DNA of 64,000 nucleotides from Bacillus sp. NTK034 (GCF_017303275.1 NZ_JAFKOJ010000005.1:310001-374000), one strand, 5' to 3'. Shown: positions 36,455 through 47,748, numbered from the stretch's first letter. Notes: generated by a model not told the origin, from the letters alone. Translations and numbers: made by a program.

Positions 36455-37261
36455 TCACTCCACTATTTTTTTCTCCTCGTTGTTCAGCTTAATGATTTTG
36501 CCCTCAAAGGCATCAACAAATAAATTCTCCTCGTCATTAATGACAAATCGCCAGGCAGGCGTTAACAATTGCGAAGAGCTCAAATGCACAAAGGTAAAAT
36601 AACCAAGCTCTACATTTGTAATTTTTGACTTCGGCTGCAGTGAGCCGTTCTTGTAAAGTGTTTCAACTGCCTTTATCGGCTGAATGACTTTTTCACTTTC
36701 TTCCTTCGACTCAATCTTTGTCAGGAGCGTCTGCTTATAAGAGACAATTTCATTTTCATCATTTAAATAAAATGTGAGCTCGCCATTTAAATTCATATAA
36801 AACATCTTGCCTTCAAATTCCTGATAATAGGTAATTTTATTACTGTTTTCAGGTTTCTCCCAGAAGCGGTATTGTTCGCCGTATAACACCCTGTTTTTGA
36901 TAAAAGCGGATAATTCGGAAGGACTGAATTTATCACTGATCTTGATCGACTCGTCCAGGACAGAATTCAGAGTTGTCCCTTCTGTAATCGTAATTTCCTG
37001 GCCCTCCAGCCTTGTATCTCCTTCAAGGTCTTCAATATCAAATTCCACCGGTTTAGCCCTCAAATACCGGTCTTTCGGGTTACTTTTAGGAAGGGGCTCC
37101 TCAAATGTGATATCCGCACTCTTAAGCTGTTTTTCAAGGGATGCTTGTGCAATCGGTTCAAATTCACTGGCTTCCTTCAATTTGAAAAACTCATACATCA
37201 AATAAATATCCAGCACCAGGAAGGTTAGAATAAAGATTGTTTTGATCTTACTCCAATCCAT
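36455..37261 (-). CDS. walI: WalI, regulator of the WalK kinase
   Basis: One N-terminal membrane helix ([20 protein letters not shown]) and an extracellular beta-rich YycI domain (268 residues). Together with WalH it restrains WalK activity at the membrane in B. subtilis. Its start overlaps the end of walH by 14 nt, so translation is coupled. Confidence 0.93.
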   Translation of the reverse strand: MDWSKIKTIFILTFLVLDIYLMYEFFKLKEASEFEPIAQASLEKQLKSADITFEEPLPKSNPKDRYLRAKPVEFDIEDLEGDTRLEGQEITITEGTTLNSVLDESIKISDKFSPSELSAFIKNRVLYGEQYRFWEKPENSNKITYYQEFEGKMFYMNLNGELTFYLNDENEIVSYKQTLLTKIESKEESEKVIQPIKAVETLYKNGSLQPKSKITNVELGYFTFVHLSSSQLLTPAWRFVINDEENLFVDAFEGKIIKLNNEEKKIVE

Positions 37262-38588
37262 TATTCATGCCCCCTGTCTCATCAAGCGAAATGCTTTTCC
37301 AAGTTCCTTCATACCGGTAGTACCAGGAAGGCTCCAGACGGATGAAGGTAGTCTGAGCTTCCTTGACCAGCATCATCTTATATCCCAGCTTTACATTCTC
37401 CAGCAATTCCGGATCAAGCCCTTCCAGACCTAACAAGTATTCCAATACCCGGGTCCCCGAACTTAGAGATACTTCTGATGGCTGTTCAGCACTCAGTCCA
37501 AGCTGGAAATTGCTCCGAAAATATTCGTAAATTTCATTTTGCCCCCAAATCTGGCGGATTTCAGAAATTTTCGGATCATCGCTGAAAATTGGATAACCTG
37601 CCGAATCATACATCCTGAATACCACTCTATGATTCAGCTCGTCTATTTCGGCAAATTGGTAATTGTCTGTCCACCCAGAATGTCCGTTAATGTAATCAAT
37701 GCTCCTTTTCAGCAGGTCGCCTGACGGAAAAGTCGGGTTATCCCCGGCAGCCGGCTTTACATATCGAAGGGTATTTTTGTCGGAATTTACCCTCAACAGG
37801 CTTAAGGTATCATTATACTCATCCTCTGATTGCTGAAAGCTTTTCTGTACGACACTTGGATCACTGAATAGAGCATTTTTATATTGTTCAGAGTCCAATT
37901 TTTTCTCCAAATACTGATATCTCACCATTTTTGTATCCTGTGAAGGCAGGAAAATGGTCCTTTCATCAGATGGTTTATATGCAAAATAGGCTTTATATTC
38001 AGGGTTGTACTCCGATAGATTGAAGAATTGACTTTTGAAATTCTGAATAAAGGAAACAGGCACACGGCTTCTAAAGACCTGCCGGTTATCCATAGATACA
38101 AAATCGACAATTCCATCCTTTTTCTCCAATTGCCTAGTATCAATGACAATATAGTCAAACTGAAAATTAGTCAGATTTTTATCAGCAATTTTAATTACTG
38201 ATTTGTACAATTCAATCGGAACAGAATCCGGAAACGCAAGAACGGCTTTTCCTTCATCATGGACAAACGAAGGAAGAATGCCCGCTTCCTCTGTGATATT
38301 TTCAAAGTCAGCAAAATTCCACTCGCTGATTTCTTTCATGATTTTATCAATTTCACCTGGACTGACTGTTCCAAAGGTCTTTTTCTCCCCGAGATGGAAT
38401 AAGAGGGTGTCCGGTCTGACAATCTGATTCACTTCTTTTTTTTCCGCTATTGTTACTTCCTGAACGGTATTTGCTTCTTTTTCAATCCGTTCAAAGTTCG
38501 GCTGGTAGGTCCAAAGGTTCCAGGTCAGGAGGGCGCTTGTCACTACTAGAATGGTCAGTATGATGGTTTTTATATTTTCATAACTCAT
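37248..38588 (-). CDS. walH: WalH, regulator of the WalK kinase
   Basis: 446 residues with a single N-terminal membrane helix (IKTIILTILVVTSALLTWNL) and a large extracellular YycH domain. The ATG at 38588 shares an ATGA overlap with the walK stop codon, a translational coupling; a TTG six bases earlier is also in frame. It acts with WalI in complex with WalK. Confidence 0.94.
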   Translation of the reverse strand: MSYENIKTIILTILVVTSALLTWNLWTYQPNFERIEKEANTVQEVTIAEKKEVNQIVRPDTLLFHLGEKKTFGTVSPGEIDKIMKEISEWNFADFENITEEAGILPSFVHDEGKAVLAFPDSVPIELYKSVIKIADKNLTNFQFDYIVIDTRQLEKKDGIVDFVSMDNRQVFRSRVPVSFIQNFKSQFFNLSEYNPEYKAYFAYKPSDERTIFLPSQDTKMVRYQYLEKKLDSEQYKNALFSDPSVVQKSFQQSEDEYNDTLSLLRVNSDKNTLRYVKPAAGDNPTFPSGDLLKRSIDYINGHSGWTDNYQFAEIDELNHRVVFRMYDSAGYPIFSDDPKISEIRQIWGQNEIYEYFRSNFQLGLSAEQPSEVSLSSGTRVLEYLLGLEGLDPELLENVKLGYKMMLVKEAQTTFIRLEPSWYYRYEGTWKSISLDETGGMNNGLE

Positions 38589-40408
38589 TCCCAATCATCC
38601 TCTTCCGAGCGAACATATGGAAGGCTAAATGAAATCGTTGTCCCTTTCCCTTCTGTACTCGCTGCCCAAATTTTTCCGCCATGCGCTTCCACCATTTCTT
38701 TCGCAATGGCCAATCCGAGGCCTGTTCCGCCAAGCTTTCTCGTCCTGGCTTTATCCACCCGGTAAAAACGCTCAAAAATCTGATCAATATTTTCTTTTGG
38801 TATCCCCACACCCTGGTCTGAAACGCTGACAATAATAAATTCATCCTTTTCCTCAATGCTGAAGGTCACTTTTCCGCCTTCCGGAGAGTATTTAAGTGCA
38901 TTCGAGATGATATTGTCCAGCACCTGGGTGAGCTTGTCTTCATCTATTTCCACAAAAGCTGAATGGTCCGGAAGTTTCCTTTCAAATGTAACATTCTGCT
39001 GCTTCGTCATTTCAAAACGGTCTATAATTCTATTATAGAAGAAAATAAAATCAGTCCAATCCTTGGTCAAGCGATAATCCTTGCTGTCCATTTTAGACAG
39101 CTGCAGCAAATCATTGACCAGGCGGATCATCCGCTCTGTTTCATTTTGGGTGACATCCAGGAAGTTTGGGGCAATCTCCTCATCTCTCCAGGCACCTTCC
39201 GCAAGAGCCTCCAGATAGCTTCTCATCGTTGTCAGCGGCGTCCTGAGTTCATGAGATACATTCGCCACAAATTCGCGGCGTTCCATGTCAATTTTCTCCT
39301 GCTCAGTAATATCATGCAAAACGGTAATTAAGCCGTTTACAAAGCCGGTTTCTTTTTGGATAACCGAAAAATTAGCGCGAAGGATCAGTGTTTTCGATTT
39401 GCTGCTGTAATCCAGGATAACCGAATCGCGCTCGTTCAATAGCTCTTCAAAGGTATAATCTTCTTCAAGGCCGAGCAAAGAAACAATCGGAGAAGACAGG
39501 ACCGTTTCACGTGAAACATTCAGCATTTTTGCTGCAGGCTCATTAATTAAAATCACACGCCCTTTGCGGTCGGTTGCGATGACTCCATCGGTCATATAAG
39601 AAAGAACGGAGGACAATTTGCGCCGTTCGCCTTCTGTTGTAGCATGAGCTTCCTGAAGTTTCTTTGTTAAACTGTTAAAGGTAATGGCCAGCTGACCAAT
39701 TTCGTCATACCCATACACCTTAACCTTGCGGGAGAAGTTCCCTTTTGCCATGGCAAGCGCCTGTTTCCGCATATCTGAAATCGGACGTGTCACCGTCTGG
39801 GCAAGGAGTATGCCCAGAATCGCTGTGATTGCTAACGCAATGGCTATACCGGTAGTGAAAATATTATTAATCTGCCTCATCTGTTCATAGATGTTCTCGA
39901 TTTTAGCAACCAGATAGATGGCTCCATTGACATCCCCGTTATTTTTAATAGGCGTGACGAGAACCCATATCCGTTGCCCTTGGTCAACCAGATCCTCCGT
40001 TACCGGCTGCCTGGTGGCTATGGCCATTTTGATCAGATTATCAGTAGACCTCCCCCCGACAACCCCCTGATTATCGGGATCGGAGGTGCCAAGTATTTTC
40101 AGTGATTCATCAACCACACGGACTTCGGATATATCCGCCGAGTTGTAATCACTTAATAGCCTTCTTATATCTTCCTCCTGGGATGTTGCTTCCTCATCAG
40201 GAATCCTCACCTTGGTCATTTGTTCCTCTACATAATAGGTGAGAAGGTTAACCCTCTCCTGAATGGCATCCTTGAAATTGTCCTTTAAGGTCGTCTCCAG
40301 CTGCCTGACAAAGTAGACCCCGATAATCTGCATGGCTACCAGGATGAGAAGAACATATATGATCACAAACTTCAAATGAATGGACCGAAAAAAACCAACC
40401 TTTTCCAT
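38585..40408 (-). CDS. walK: WalK, essential sensor histidine kinase
   Basis: 607 residues: membrane helices near 13-32 and 184-204 flank an extracellular Cache-like domain; then HAMP (205-258), PAS (262-370), HisKA with phosphorylated His386 (FVANVSHELRTPLTTMRSYL) and a HATPase domain (NIISNALKYSPEGG, GTGLGLAIAKEMVEAHGGKI). It senses cell-wall hydrolysis state and phosphorylates WalR. Encoded 8 bp after walR. A parS-like palindrome lies inside the gene at 39503-39518, as in B. subtilis yycG. Confidence 0.98.
   Translation of the reverse strand: MEKVGFFRSIHLKFVIIYVLLILVAMQIIGVYFVRQLETTLKDNFKDAIQERVNLLTYYVEEQMTKVRIPDEEATSQEEDIRRLLSDYNSADISEVRVVDESLKILGTSDPDNQGVVGGRSTDNLIKMAIATRQPVTEDLVDQGQRIWVLVTPIKNNGDVNGAIYLVAKIENIYEQMRQINNIFTTGIAIALAITAILGILLAQTVTRPISDMRKQALAMAKGNFSRKVKVYGYDEIGQLAITFNSLTKKLQEAHATTEGERRKLSSVLSYMTDGVIATDRKGRVILINEPAAKMLNVSRETVLSSPIVSLLGLEEDYTFEELLNERDSVILDYSSKSKTLILRANFSVIQKETGFVNGLITVLHDITEQEKIDMERREFVANVSHELRTPLTTMRSYLEALAEGAWRDEEIAPNFLDVTQNETERMIRLVNDLLQLSKMDSKDYRLTKDWTDFIFFYNRIIDRFEMTKQQNVTFERKLPDHSAFVEIDEDKLTQVLDNIISNALKYSPEGGKVTFSIEEKDEFIIVSVSDQGVGIPKENIDQIFERFYRVDKARTRKLGGTGLGLAIAKEMVEAHGGKIWAASTEGKGTTISFSLPYVRSEEDDWE
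39503..39518. promoter_or_regulatory. parS-like site in walK (CGTTTCACGTGAAACA)
   Basis: Fifteen of 16 bases match the B. subtilis parS consensus TGTTTCACGTGAAACA. ParB (Spo0J) is expected to bind and spread from here. I recall B. subtilis having a parS site in the same gene. Confidence 0.9.
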
Positions 40409-40416
40409 GTACCCTT

Positions 40417-41127
40417 TTACTCCTGTTCAGGATTCCGCAAGTAATAACCGACTCCTCTTCTTGTCACGATCCATGTCGGGTGGCTTGGATTATCCTCAAT
40501 TTTCTCCCGCAGTCTCCTTACGGTTACGTCAACTGTTCGGACATCACCATAATAATCATAGCCCCATACGGTCTGTAGGAGATGCTCCCTCGTCATGACT
40601 TGTCCAATATGTTTGGCTAAATAGTGAAGAAGCTCAAATTCACGGTGAGTTAATTCAATCGTCTCACCGCGCTTGGAAACCACATAGGCATCCGGGTGAA
40701 TAGTCAGGGAACCAACTTCAATTTCGTTGGATTCATCCTCTTCTTCCGTCTTGGAAGCAATTTGCTGATGGCGCCTCATATTAGCCTTCACACGGGCAAT
40801 CAATTCTCTCGTGCTGAACGGCTTTGTAACGTAGTCATCTGCACCCAGCTCAAGTCCCAAAACTTTATCAATTTCAGAATCCTTTGCTGTCAGCATAATG
40901 ATTGGCATATCGTATTTCTTGCGCACTTCGCGGCATACCTCAATGCCGTCCCTCTGCGGAAGCATGATATCAAGCAGAATCAGGTCCGGCTTGATTTCTT
41001 CTACTTTATCGAGTGCGTCATTGCCATCATAGGCACACACCACTTCATAGCCTTCTTTTTTCAAATTAAACTGCAGTATATCTGCAATTGGTTTCTCATC
41101 GTCTACAACCAGAATTTTTTTATCCAT
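40417..41127 (-). CDS. walR: WalR, essential OmpR-type response regulator
   Basis: Receiver domain with phospho-acceptor Asp53 ([15 protein letters not shown]), then an OmpR winged helix ([38 protein letters not shown]). 236 residues when started at the ATG at 41127 behind AAAGGAG; the ORF opens upstream at 41151 without support. First gene of the walRKHIJ operon, controlling autolysin and wall-metabolism genes. A 124-bp dispersed repeat (41241-41364) lies in its upstream region. Confidence 0.97.
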   Translation of the reverse strand: MDKKILVVDDEKPIADILQFNLKKEGYEVVCAYDGNDALDKVEEIKPDLILLDIMLPQRDGIEVCREVRKKYDMPIIMLTAKDSEIDKVLGLELGADDYVTKPFSTRELIARVKANMRRHQQIASKTEEEDESNEIEVGSLTIHPDAYVVSKRGETIELTHREFELLHYLAKHIGQVMTREHLLQTVWGYDYYGDVRTVDVTVRRLREKIEDNPSHPTWIVTRRGVGYYLRNPEQE

Positions 41128-41240
41128 ACCTATCTCCTTTTTCTTGCTCATTTATTTATTTTTGGAGCAGTAGAAGTCAGTTTCATACATATGTTATCTA
41201 CTTTACTTTACCATTTTAACAATGGGAATTCACCTATTAA

Positions 41241-41364
41241 GAAAAGCGGAAGCGCCTTGCCCACCCCCGACAAGCACAAGAAGAGCCTCCCGGAAAGGCG
41301 TTCTTTGCCTTTTGGGGAGGATGGGCTTGTGACCTCGAGGGGGTAGGCGCTGGAGCTAGACAGT
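41241..41364 (+). repeat. Dispersed repeat, copy B
   Basis: Shares the ends GAAAAGCGGAAGCGCC and GGCGCTGGAGCTAGACAGT with copies A and C, plus the internal GACAAGCACAAG and TTGTGACCTCGAGGGG segments. The centre (GGAAAGGCGTTCTTTGCCTTT) forms a hairpin. It occupies much of the 321-bp gap between walR and the M23 gene, about 115 bp upstream of walR, so the walR promoter must lie in the remaining 41128-41240. Confidence 0.85.
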
Positions 41365-41410
41365 TAGCAAAGGCCTGTAAAACTTTTGTGTGTATTTTAT
41401 CTTATTCTTA

Positions 41411-41447
41411 ACTACAAAAGCCTCTAGCATGAAAGCTAGAGACTTTT
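41411..41447. terminator. Stem-loop after the M23 peptidase gene
   Basis: Arms CTCTAGC and GCTAGAG around ATGAAA with T-rich flanks on both sides (ACTTTTT on plus, GGCTTTTG on minus). It serves the M23 gene on the minus strand. Confidence 0.75.
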
Positions 41448-41453
41448 TAGCAG

Positions 41454-42951
<1,498 letters not shown>

Positions 42952-43086
42952 GGTTACATCCCCCTAGACTACGGTAACAAAAGACACTTTCATTTAGTGC
43001 TATGTAACTACGAATTTGTCAACCTGTTTTTTTCACAATATTTACTTTACCATACAGCAAAGCAAATAGATTACCAGACTCGGGAA

Positions 43087-43103
43087 TGTAACAAAAATGT
43101 ATA
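43087..43103 (+). promoter_or_regulatory. Candidate WalR box upstream of the M23 gene
   Basis: TGTAAC-AAAAA-TGTATA: two hexamers with 5-bp spacing; WalR binds TGTWAH-N5-TGTWAH. The second half has one mismatch. It lies about 136 bp before the M23 start codon. The rest of 42952-43292 shows no gene. Confidence 0.45.
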
Positions 43104-43292
43104 ATAGCTGACATTTTATGACTATTAATGGTAAATTTTCTAAAGGAATAAAGAGGTTTTTTATCGAAGAAAAGGTAGGAAATTATCCCTATTTATAGGG
43201 GTTTATTAGAGGTACGAAAGAAGATGAGTTAGGGGAGTGCTACATTACACCGGCCATGTAGCCGGAACCTGCCTTTATTACATGAATATAAC

Positions 43293-43320
43293 AAAAAAGA
43301 GCATGATTGGTTACATACTC
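43293..43320 (-). terminator. Terminator of the tRNA cluster
   Basis: Minus-strand GAGTATG...CATGCTC stem with one G-U pair and an 8-nt loop, followed by TTTTTT; 10 nt downstream of tRNA-Phe. Confidence 0.8.
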
Positions 43321-43330
43321 CTTTTTGGGA

Positions 43331-43403
43331 TGGCTCAGGACGGAATCGAACCGCCGACACAAGGATTTTCAGTCCTTTGCTCTACCGACTGAGCTACTGA
43401 GCC
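43331..43403 (-). tRNA. tRNA-Phe (GAA)
   Basis: Full cloverleaf: acceptor GGCTCAG/CTGAGCC, D-arm GCTC/GAGC, anticodon loop CTGAAAA, T-loop TTCGATT, discriminator A. The 3' CCA is not encoded (TCC follows), so it must be added by the CCA enzyme. Confidence 0.97.
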
Positions 43404-43500
43404 TTATTAAGTTATTTTGCCTAAAAAATGTTTGGCTTCGTCCTTCGTCCCGATTTATCAATCGGTACGCTGAAGTGTTTCAAGGTAGCTTATTCGGTCG

Positions 43501-43526
43501 TGCTCTATCGACTGAGCTACTGATCC
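43501..43526 (-). pseudogene. 5' half of a tRNA-Phe copy (26 nt)
   Basis: Positions 1-26 of tRNA-Phe are repeated with two mismatches (third base C to A and a G to A in the D-loop); homology stops just before the anticodon stem. The next 97 bp up to the intact gene carry no recognisable tRNA 3' half. Confidence 0.75.
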
Positions 43527-43555
43527 TTAATTCATTTTGAGACTGAATATGTAAA

Positions 43556-43632
43556 TGGCGGTCCGGACGGGACTCGAACCCGCGACCTCCTGCGTGACAG
43601 GCAGGCATTCTAACCAACTGAACTACCGGACC
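43556..43632 (-). tRNA. tRNA-Asp (GTC)
   Basis: Acceptor GGTCCGG/CCGGACC, anticodon loop CTGTCAC, T-loop TTCGAGT, discriminator G and encoded CCA. Confidence 0.97.
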
Positions 43633-43693
43633 AAATAATAACCGCCAGCAAGTAAGCTGGGCTTGCCAGCCGTTTGCTGACGGTTATTCGCCA

Positions 43694-43765
43694 TGACCCC
43701 TACGGGATTCGAACCCGTGTTACCGCCGTGAAAGGGCGGTGTCTTAACCGCTTGACCAAGGGGCC
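43694..43765 (-). tRNA. tRNA-Glu (TTC)
   Basis: Acceptor GGCCCCT/AGGGGTC, anticodon loop CTTTCAC, T-loop TTCGAAT, discriminator A; no encoded CCA (TGG follows). Confidence 0.97.
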
Positions 43766-43777
43766 AAAAAATATAAA

Positions 43778-43853
43778 TGGTGAGCCATGAAGGACTCGAA
43801 CCTTCGACCCTCTGATTAAAAGTCAGATGCTCTACCGACTGAGCTAATGGCTC
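43778..43853 (-). tRNA. tRNA-Lys (TTT)
   Basis: Acceptor GAGCCAT/ATGGCTC, anticodon loop CTTTTAA, T-loop TTCGAGT, discriminator A and encoded CCA. Confidence 0.97.
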
Positions 43854-43964
43854 ATACTTTGAATGTTTCCTAAAGCCTGATACTGCTAAGTCAGATGTTC
43901 CAAAGCCCTGCGTGTTTTGTCACAGATTGCTATTCGGGTGAAGAAATTCACTGATGCTGCAATC

Positions 43965-43990
43965 TGCTCTACCGACTGAGCTAATGGCTC
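43965..43990 (-). pseudogene. 5' half of a tRNA-Lys copy (26 nt)
   Basis: Positions 1-26 of tRNA-Lys repeated without mismatch, then an unrelated stem GATTGC...GCAATC with an inner GTGAA/TTCAC hairpin where the anticodon arm should be. The upstream flank resembles that of the intact gene (ATGAGCC preceded by related AT-rich sequence). Confidence 0.8.
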
Positions 43991-44140
43991 ATACTAGTAC
44001 TGTGTGTGTTTCCAAGGTTGCCACCTTGGCGACGCTTTTTATAATATCATAGAGTTTTATAAAAGCGCAATAACTTTTTATAAAAATATTATTTTAGCGG
44101 AATTCTGCGGCAAGGTAGTGCCTGATCTTTAGACTGGAGT

Positions 44141-44230
44141 CCCCGTTTTAGGGATTGCTTGCCCCTTGATTTATGGATTCTATTCCCCATTTTTGATGCT
44201 TTATTCCTCAATTTTGCAGTTCTTTTCCCC
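44141..44230. repeat. About 21-bp periodic array with CCCC cores, five units
   Basis: CCCC (or CCTC) words begin at 44141, 44162, 44185, 44206 and 44227 (steps 21, 23, 21, 21), each followed by a T-rich or ATTTT stretch. It directly precedes the 52-bp array at 44250. No gene lies in 43991-44612. Confidence 0.6.
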
Positions 44231-44249
44231 AATTTGAACAAACTATAAC

Positions 44250-44561
44250 TGATTCGGACTCATTCCCCTGATTTTCTCCTTTTCCTGTCCGAATGAACAC
44301 CTGATTCGGACTCATTCCCCTGATTTTCTCCTCTTCCTGTCCGAATGAACGCCTGATTCGGACTCATTCCCCTGATTTTCTCCTCTTCCTGTCCGAATGA
44401 ACACCTGATTCGGACTCATTTCTCTGATTTTCTCCCCTTTCTGTCCGAATGAACGCCTGATTCGGACTCATTTCTCTGATTTTCTCCTCTTCCTGTCCGA
44501 ATGGGCGCCTGTTTCGGACCCGGCACCTTCAATTTCAGCTTCTCCTGTTCGCATACACAAG
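44250..44561. repeat. 52-bp tandem array, five full units and one degenerate
   Basis: Units start at 44250, 44302, 44354, 44406, 44458 and 44510, exactly 52 bp apart. Each full unit has GATTCGGACTCATT at its left and CTGTCCGAATG at its right, inner C/T-rich spacer GATTTTCTCC, and TTCGGAC to GTCCGAA spanning 41 bp. The units are over 90 percent identical, so the array is young. The sixth has decayed arms. Confidence 0.95.
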
Positions 44562-44570
44562 CCCACACAA

Positions 44571-44599
44571 AAAAAAGCCCTAATTCGCATTAGGGCTTT
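44571..44599 (-). terminator. Intrinsic terminator after purA
   Basis: Minus-strand arms AAAGCCCTAAT and ATTAGGGCTTT, then a long T run. The 52-bp array begins 10 bp beyond. Confidence 0.92.
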
Positions 44600-44612
44600 C
44601 TACAATCAAGTA

Positions 44613-45944
<1,332 letters not shown>

Positions 45945-45987
45945 CTATAAAATCATTTTTAATTAAGTAACTTATTTCAACCACTTT

Positions 45988-46016
45988 AGTTTATCAATGT
46001 GATGTGTGATAGTCAA
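45988..46016 (-). promoter_or_regulatory. purA promoter
   Basis: On the minus strand TTGACT (46016-46011) and TAAACT (45993-45988) with 17-bp spacing; start of transcription near 45981, giving a leader of about 75 nt. Confidence 0.7.
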
Positions 46017-46022
46017 TCAAAC

Positions 46023-46059
46023 ACGAACATTTTTAATAAAAATATAAAAATATGTTCGT
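46023..46059. promoter_or_regulatory. Inverted PurBox pair upstream of purA
   Basis: ACGAACAT (46023-46030) and ATGTTCGT (46052-46059) are perfect inverted arms placed just upstream of the purA -35 box. The CGAAC core and the paired arrangement match PurR operators of Bacillus. Confidence 0.75.
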
Positions 46060-46083
46060 AAAACCATGAAAATATGAAAATAA

Positions 46084-46113
46084 GAAAAGCAGAAGCGCCT
46101 GAAGCCAGACAAT
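46084..46113 (+). repeat. Mini-copy of the dispersed repeat
   Basis: GAAAAGCAGAAGCGCC joined directly to GAAGCCAGACA: the left and right ends of the family with nothing between. Confidence 0.6.
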
Positions 46114-46147
46114 AAAAAAGAGGACATGCAAAATGCAGGCCCTCTTT
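46112..46147 (-). terminator. Intrinsic terminator after dnaB
   Basis: Minus-strand AAAGAGG and CCTCTTT arms with inner GCAT pairs, then TTTTTTATT; the stem starts within the dnaB stop region. Confidence 0.8.
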
Positions 46148-47510
46148 ATGCACCAGGCGGCGCAAATGAATCATCAAATCGTTTCTCTAAGTTTACGAAT
46201 TTATTATACTCTTTTACAAAAGCCAGCTGAACGGTTCCAACCGGGCCGTTACGCTGCTTGGCGATAATGATTTCGATGATGTTTTTATCTTCGGATTCTT
46301 TGTCATAGTAGTCATCACGGTATAGGAATGCCACGATATCGGCATCCTGCTCGATACTTCCCGATTCACGGATATCAGACATCATCGGGCGCTTATCCTG
46401 CCGCTGTTCCACACCACGTGAAAGCTGGGACAGTGCGATAACAGGGACCTGAAGTTCACGGGCCAATTGCTTAAGGGAACGTGAGATTTCAGAAACCTCC
46501 TGCTGGCGGTTTTCGCCCGAACGGCCGCTTCCCAGGATTAATTGCAGGTAGTCGATCAGAATCATGCCAAGCCCATGCTCCTGCTTTAACCGGCGGCACT
46601 TAGAGCGAATATCTGTTATTCTGACACCAGGAGTATCATCAATAAAAATCCCTGCATTTGATAGGCTTCCCATTGCCATGGTCAGCTTTCCCCAGTCCTC
46701 ATCTGTCAGGGAGCCGGTACGAAGCCTTTGAGCATCTATATTTCCTTCTGCACAAAGAATACGCATGACAAGCTGTTCGGCACCCATCTCAAGACTGAAG
46801 ATCGCAACGTTTTCCCCGGTTTTTGTTGCCACATTTTGCGCGATATTCAGGGCGAAGGCTGTTTTACCTACGGAAGGGCGGGCACCGACAATGATGAGGT
46901 CATTTCGCTGGAAGCCGGCAGTCATGCGGTCCAGCTCGGCAAAACCAGTCGCAATCCCAGTAATATCTCCTTTACGGTTATGCATTTCCTCGATATTATC
47001 GTAGGTCCGGACCAGAACATCCTTAATATTATGAAAGGCACCGGCGTTTTTGCGCTGTGCGACCTCCATGATATTTTTCTCAGCCTCTCCCAGCAGAACT
47101 TCTACTTCATCCTCACGTGTATAGCCATCCTGGGCAATGCCCGTCGCCGTCCGGATCAGCCTGCGAAGCAATGACTTTTCTTCAACGATCTTTGCATAGT
47201 ACTCGATATTCGCTGCTGTTGGAACAGAACCGGCCAGTTCACTTAAATAGCTAACCCCTCCGGTATCCTCCAGCAGTTTTGACGCACTGAGCTCTTCTGT
47301 AACGGTCACTAAGTCGACCGCTTTTCCCTGGTCGCTCAGCTTCAGCATCACATTGAAAATCTTCTGGTGTGCCGCACGGTAGAAGTCTTCTGGTATCAAG
47401 ATCTCTGATGCTTGTGTAAGAGAGGAGGGTTCAAGAAAGATTGCCCCAAGCACTGCCTGTTCCGCTTCAATATTTTGAGGCGGGAGCCGATCCGCAAATA
47501 AATCACTCAT
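46146..47510 (-). CDS. dnaB: Replicative DNA helicase (DnaB family; DnaC in B. subtilis)
   Basis: Hexameric fork helicase. Residues 8-150 are the N-terminal hairpin domain (PPQNIEAEQAVLGAIFLEPS), 180-450 the RecA-like core with Walker A GARPSVGKTAFALN, Walker B GMILIDYLQLI and the arginine-finger region AKQRNGPVGTVQLAF. 454 residues. It follows rplI as in B. subtilis. Confidence 0.98.
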   Translation of the reverse strand: MSDLFADRLPPQNIEAEQAVLGAIFLEPSSLTQASEILIPEDFYRAAHQKIFNVMLKLSDQGKAVDLVTVTEELSASKLLEDTGGVSYLSELAGSVPTAANIEYYAKIVEEKSLLRRLIRTATGIAQDGYTREDEVEVLLGEAEKNIMEVAQRKNAGAFHNIKDVLVRTYDNIEEMHNRKGDITGIATGFAELDRMTAGFQRNDLIIVGARPSVGKTAFALNIAQNVATKTGENVAIFSLEMGAEQLVMRILCAEGNIDAQRLRTGSLTDEDWGKLTMAMGSLSNAGIFIDDTPGVRITDIRSKCRRLKQEHGLGMILIDYLQLILGSGRSGENRQQEVSEISRSLKQLARELQVPVIALSQLSRGVEQRQDKRPMMSDIRESGSIEQDADIVAFLYRDDYYDKESEDKNIIEIIIAKQRNGPVGTVQLAFVKEYNKFVNLEKRFDDSFAPPGA

Positions 47511-47633
47511 CTGTTCAAACCTCCTAATAAGAAATGCGCAAGCGCCTGTCAGAACAAGCCAAATCGTTTGTTCATGCGCTTAAAAAGCATAAAGTAACAC
47601 TATATCTATATAAAAATCTCTAAATTTCCCTTT

Positions 47634-47667
47634 AAAAAATGTGACCAGCCGAAACTGATCACATTTT
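47634..47667 (-). terminator. Intrinsic terminator after rplI
   Basis: Minus-strand AAATGTGA and TCACATTT arms with inner CAG/CTG pairs, followed by a T run. The rest of 47511-47748 shows only a partial dispersed-repeat-like word (AAGCGCCTGTCAGA) near 47540. Confidence 0.8.
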
Positions 47668-47748
47668 TAATCAACCCTTTTATTTTAACATGTTTATCGG
47701 CAAAAGCCACTTCCAATATTAGTTTATCGCATTCATTGAAGTTTCATT

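Noticed and set aside
44250..44561. CRISPR array
   Set aside because: Units are contiguous and similar over their whole length; there are no unique spacers, and no cas genes in the window.
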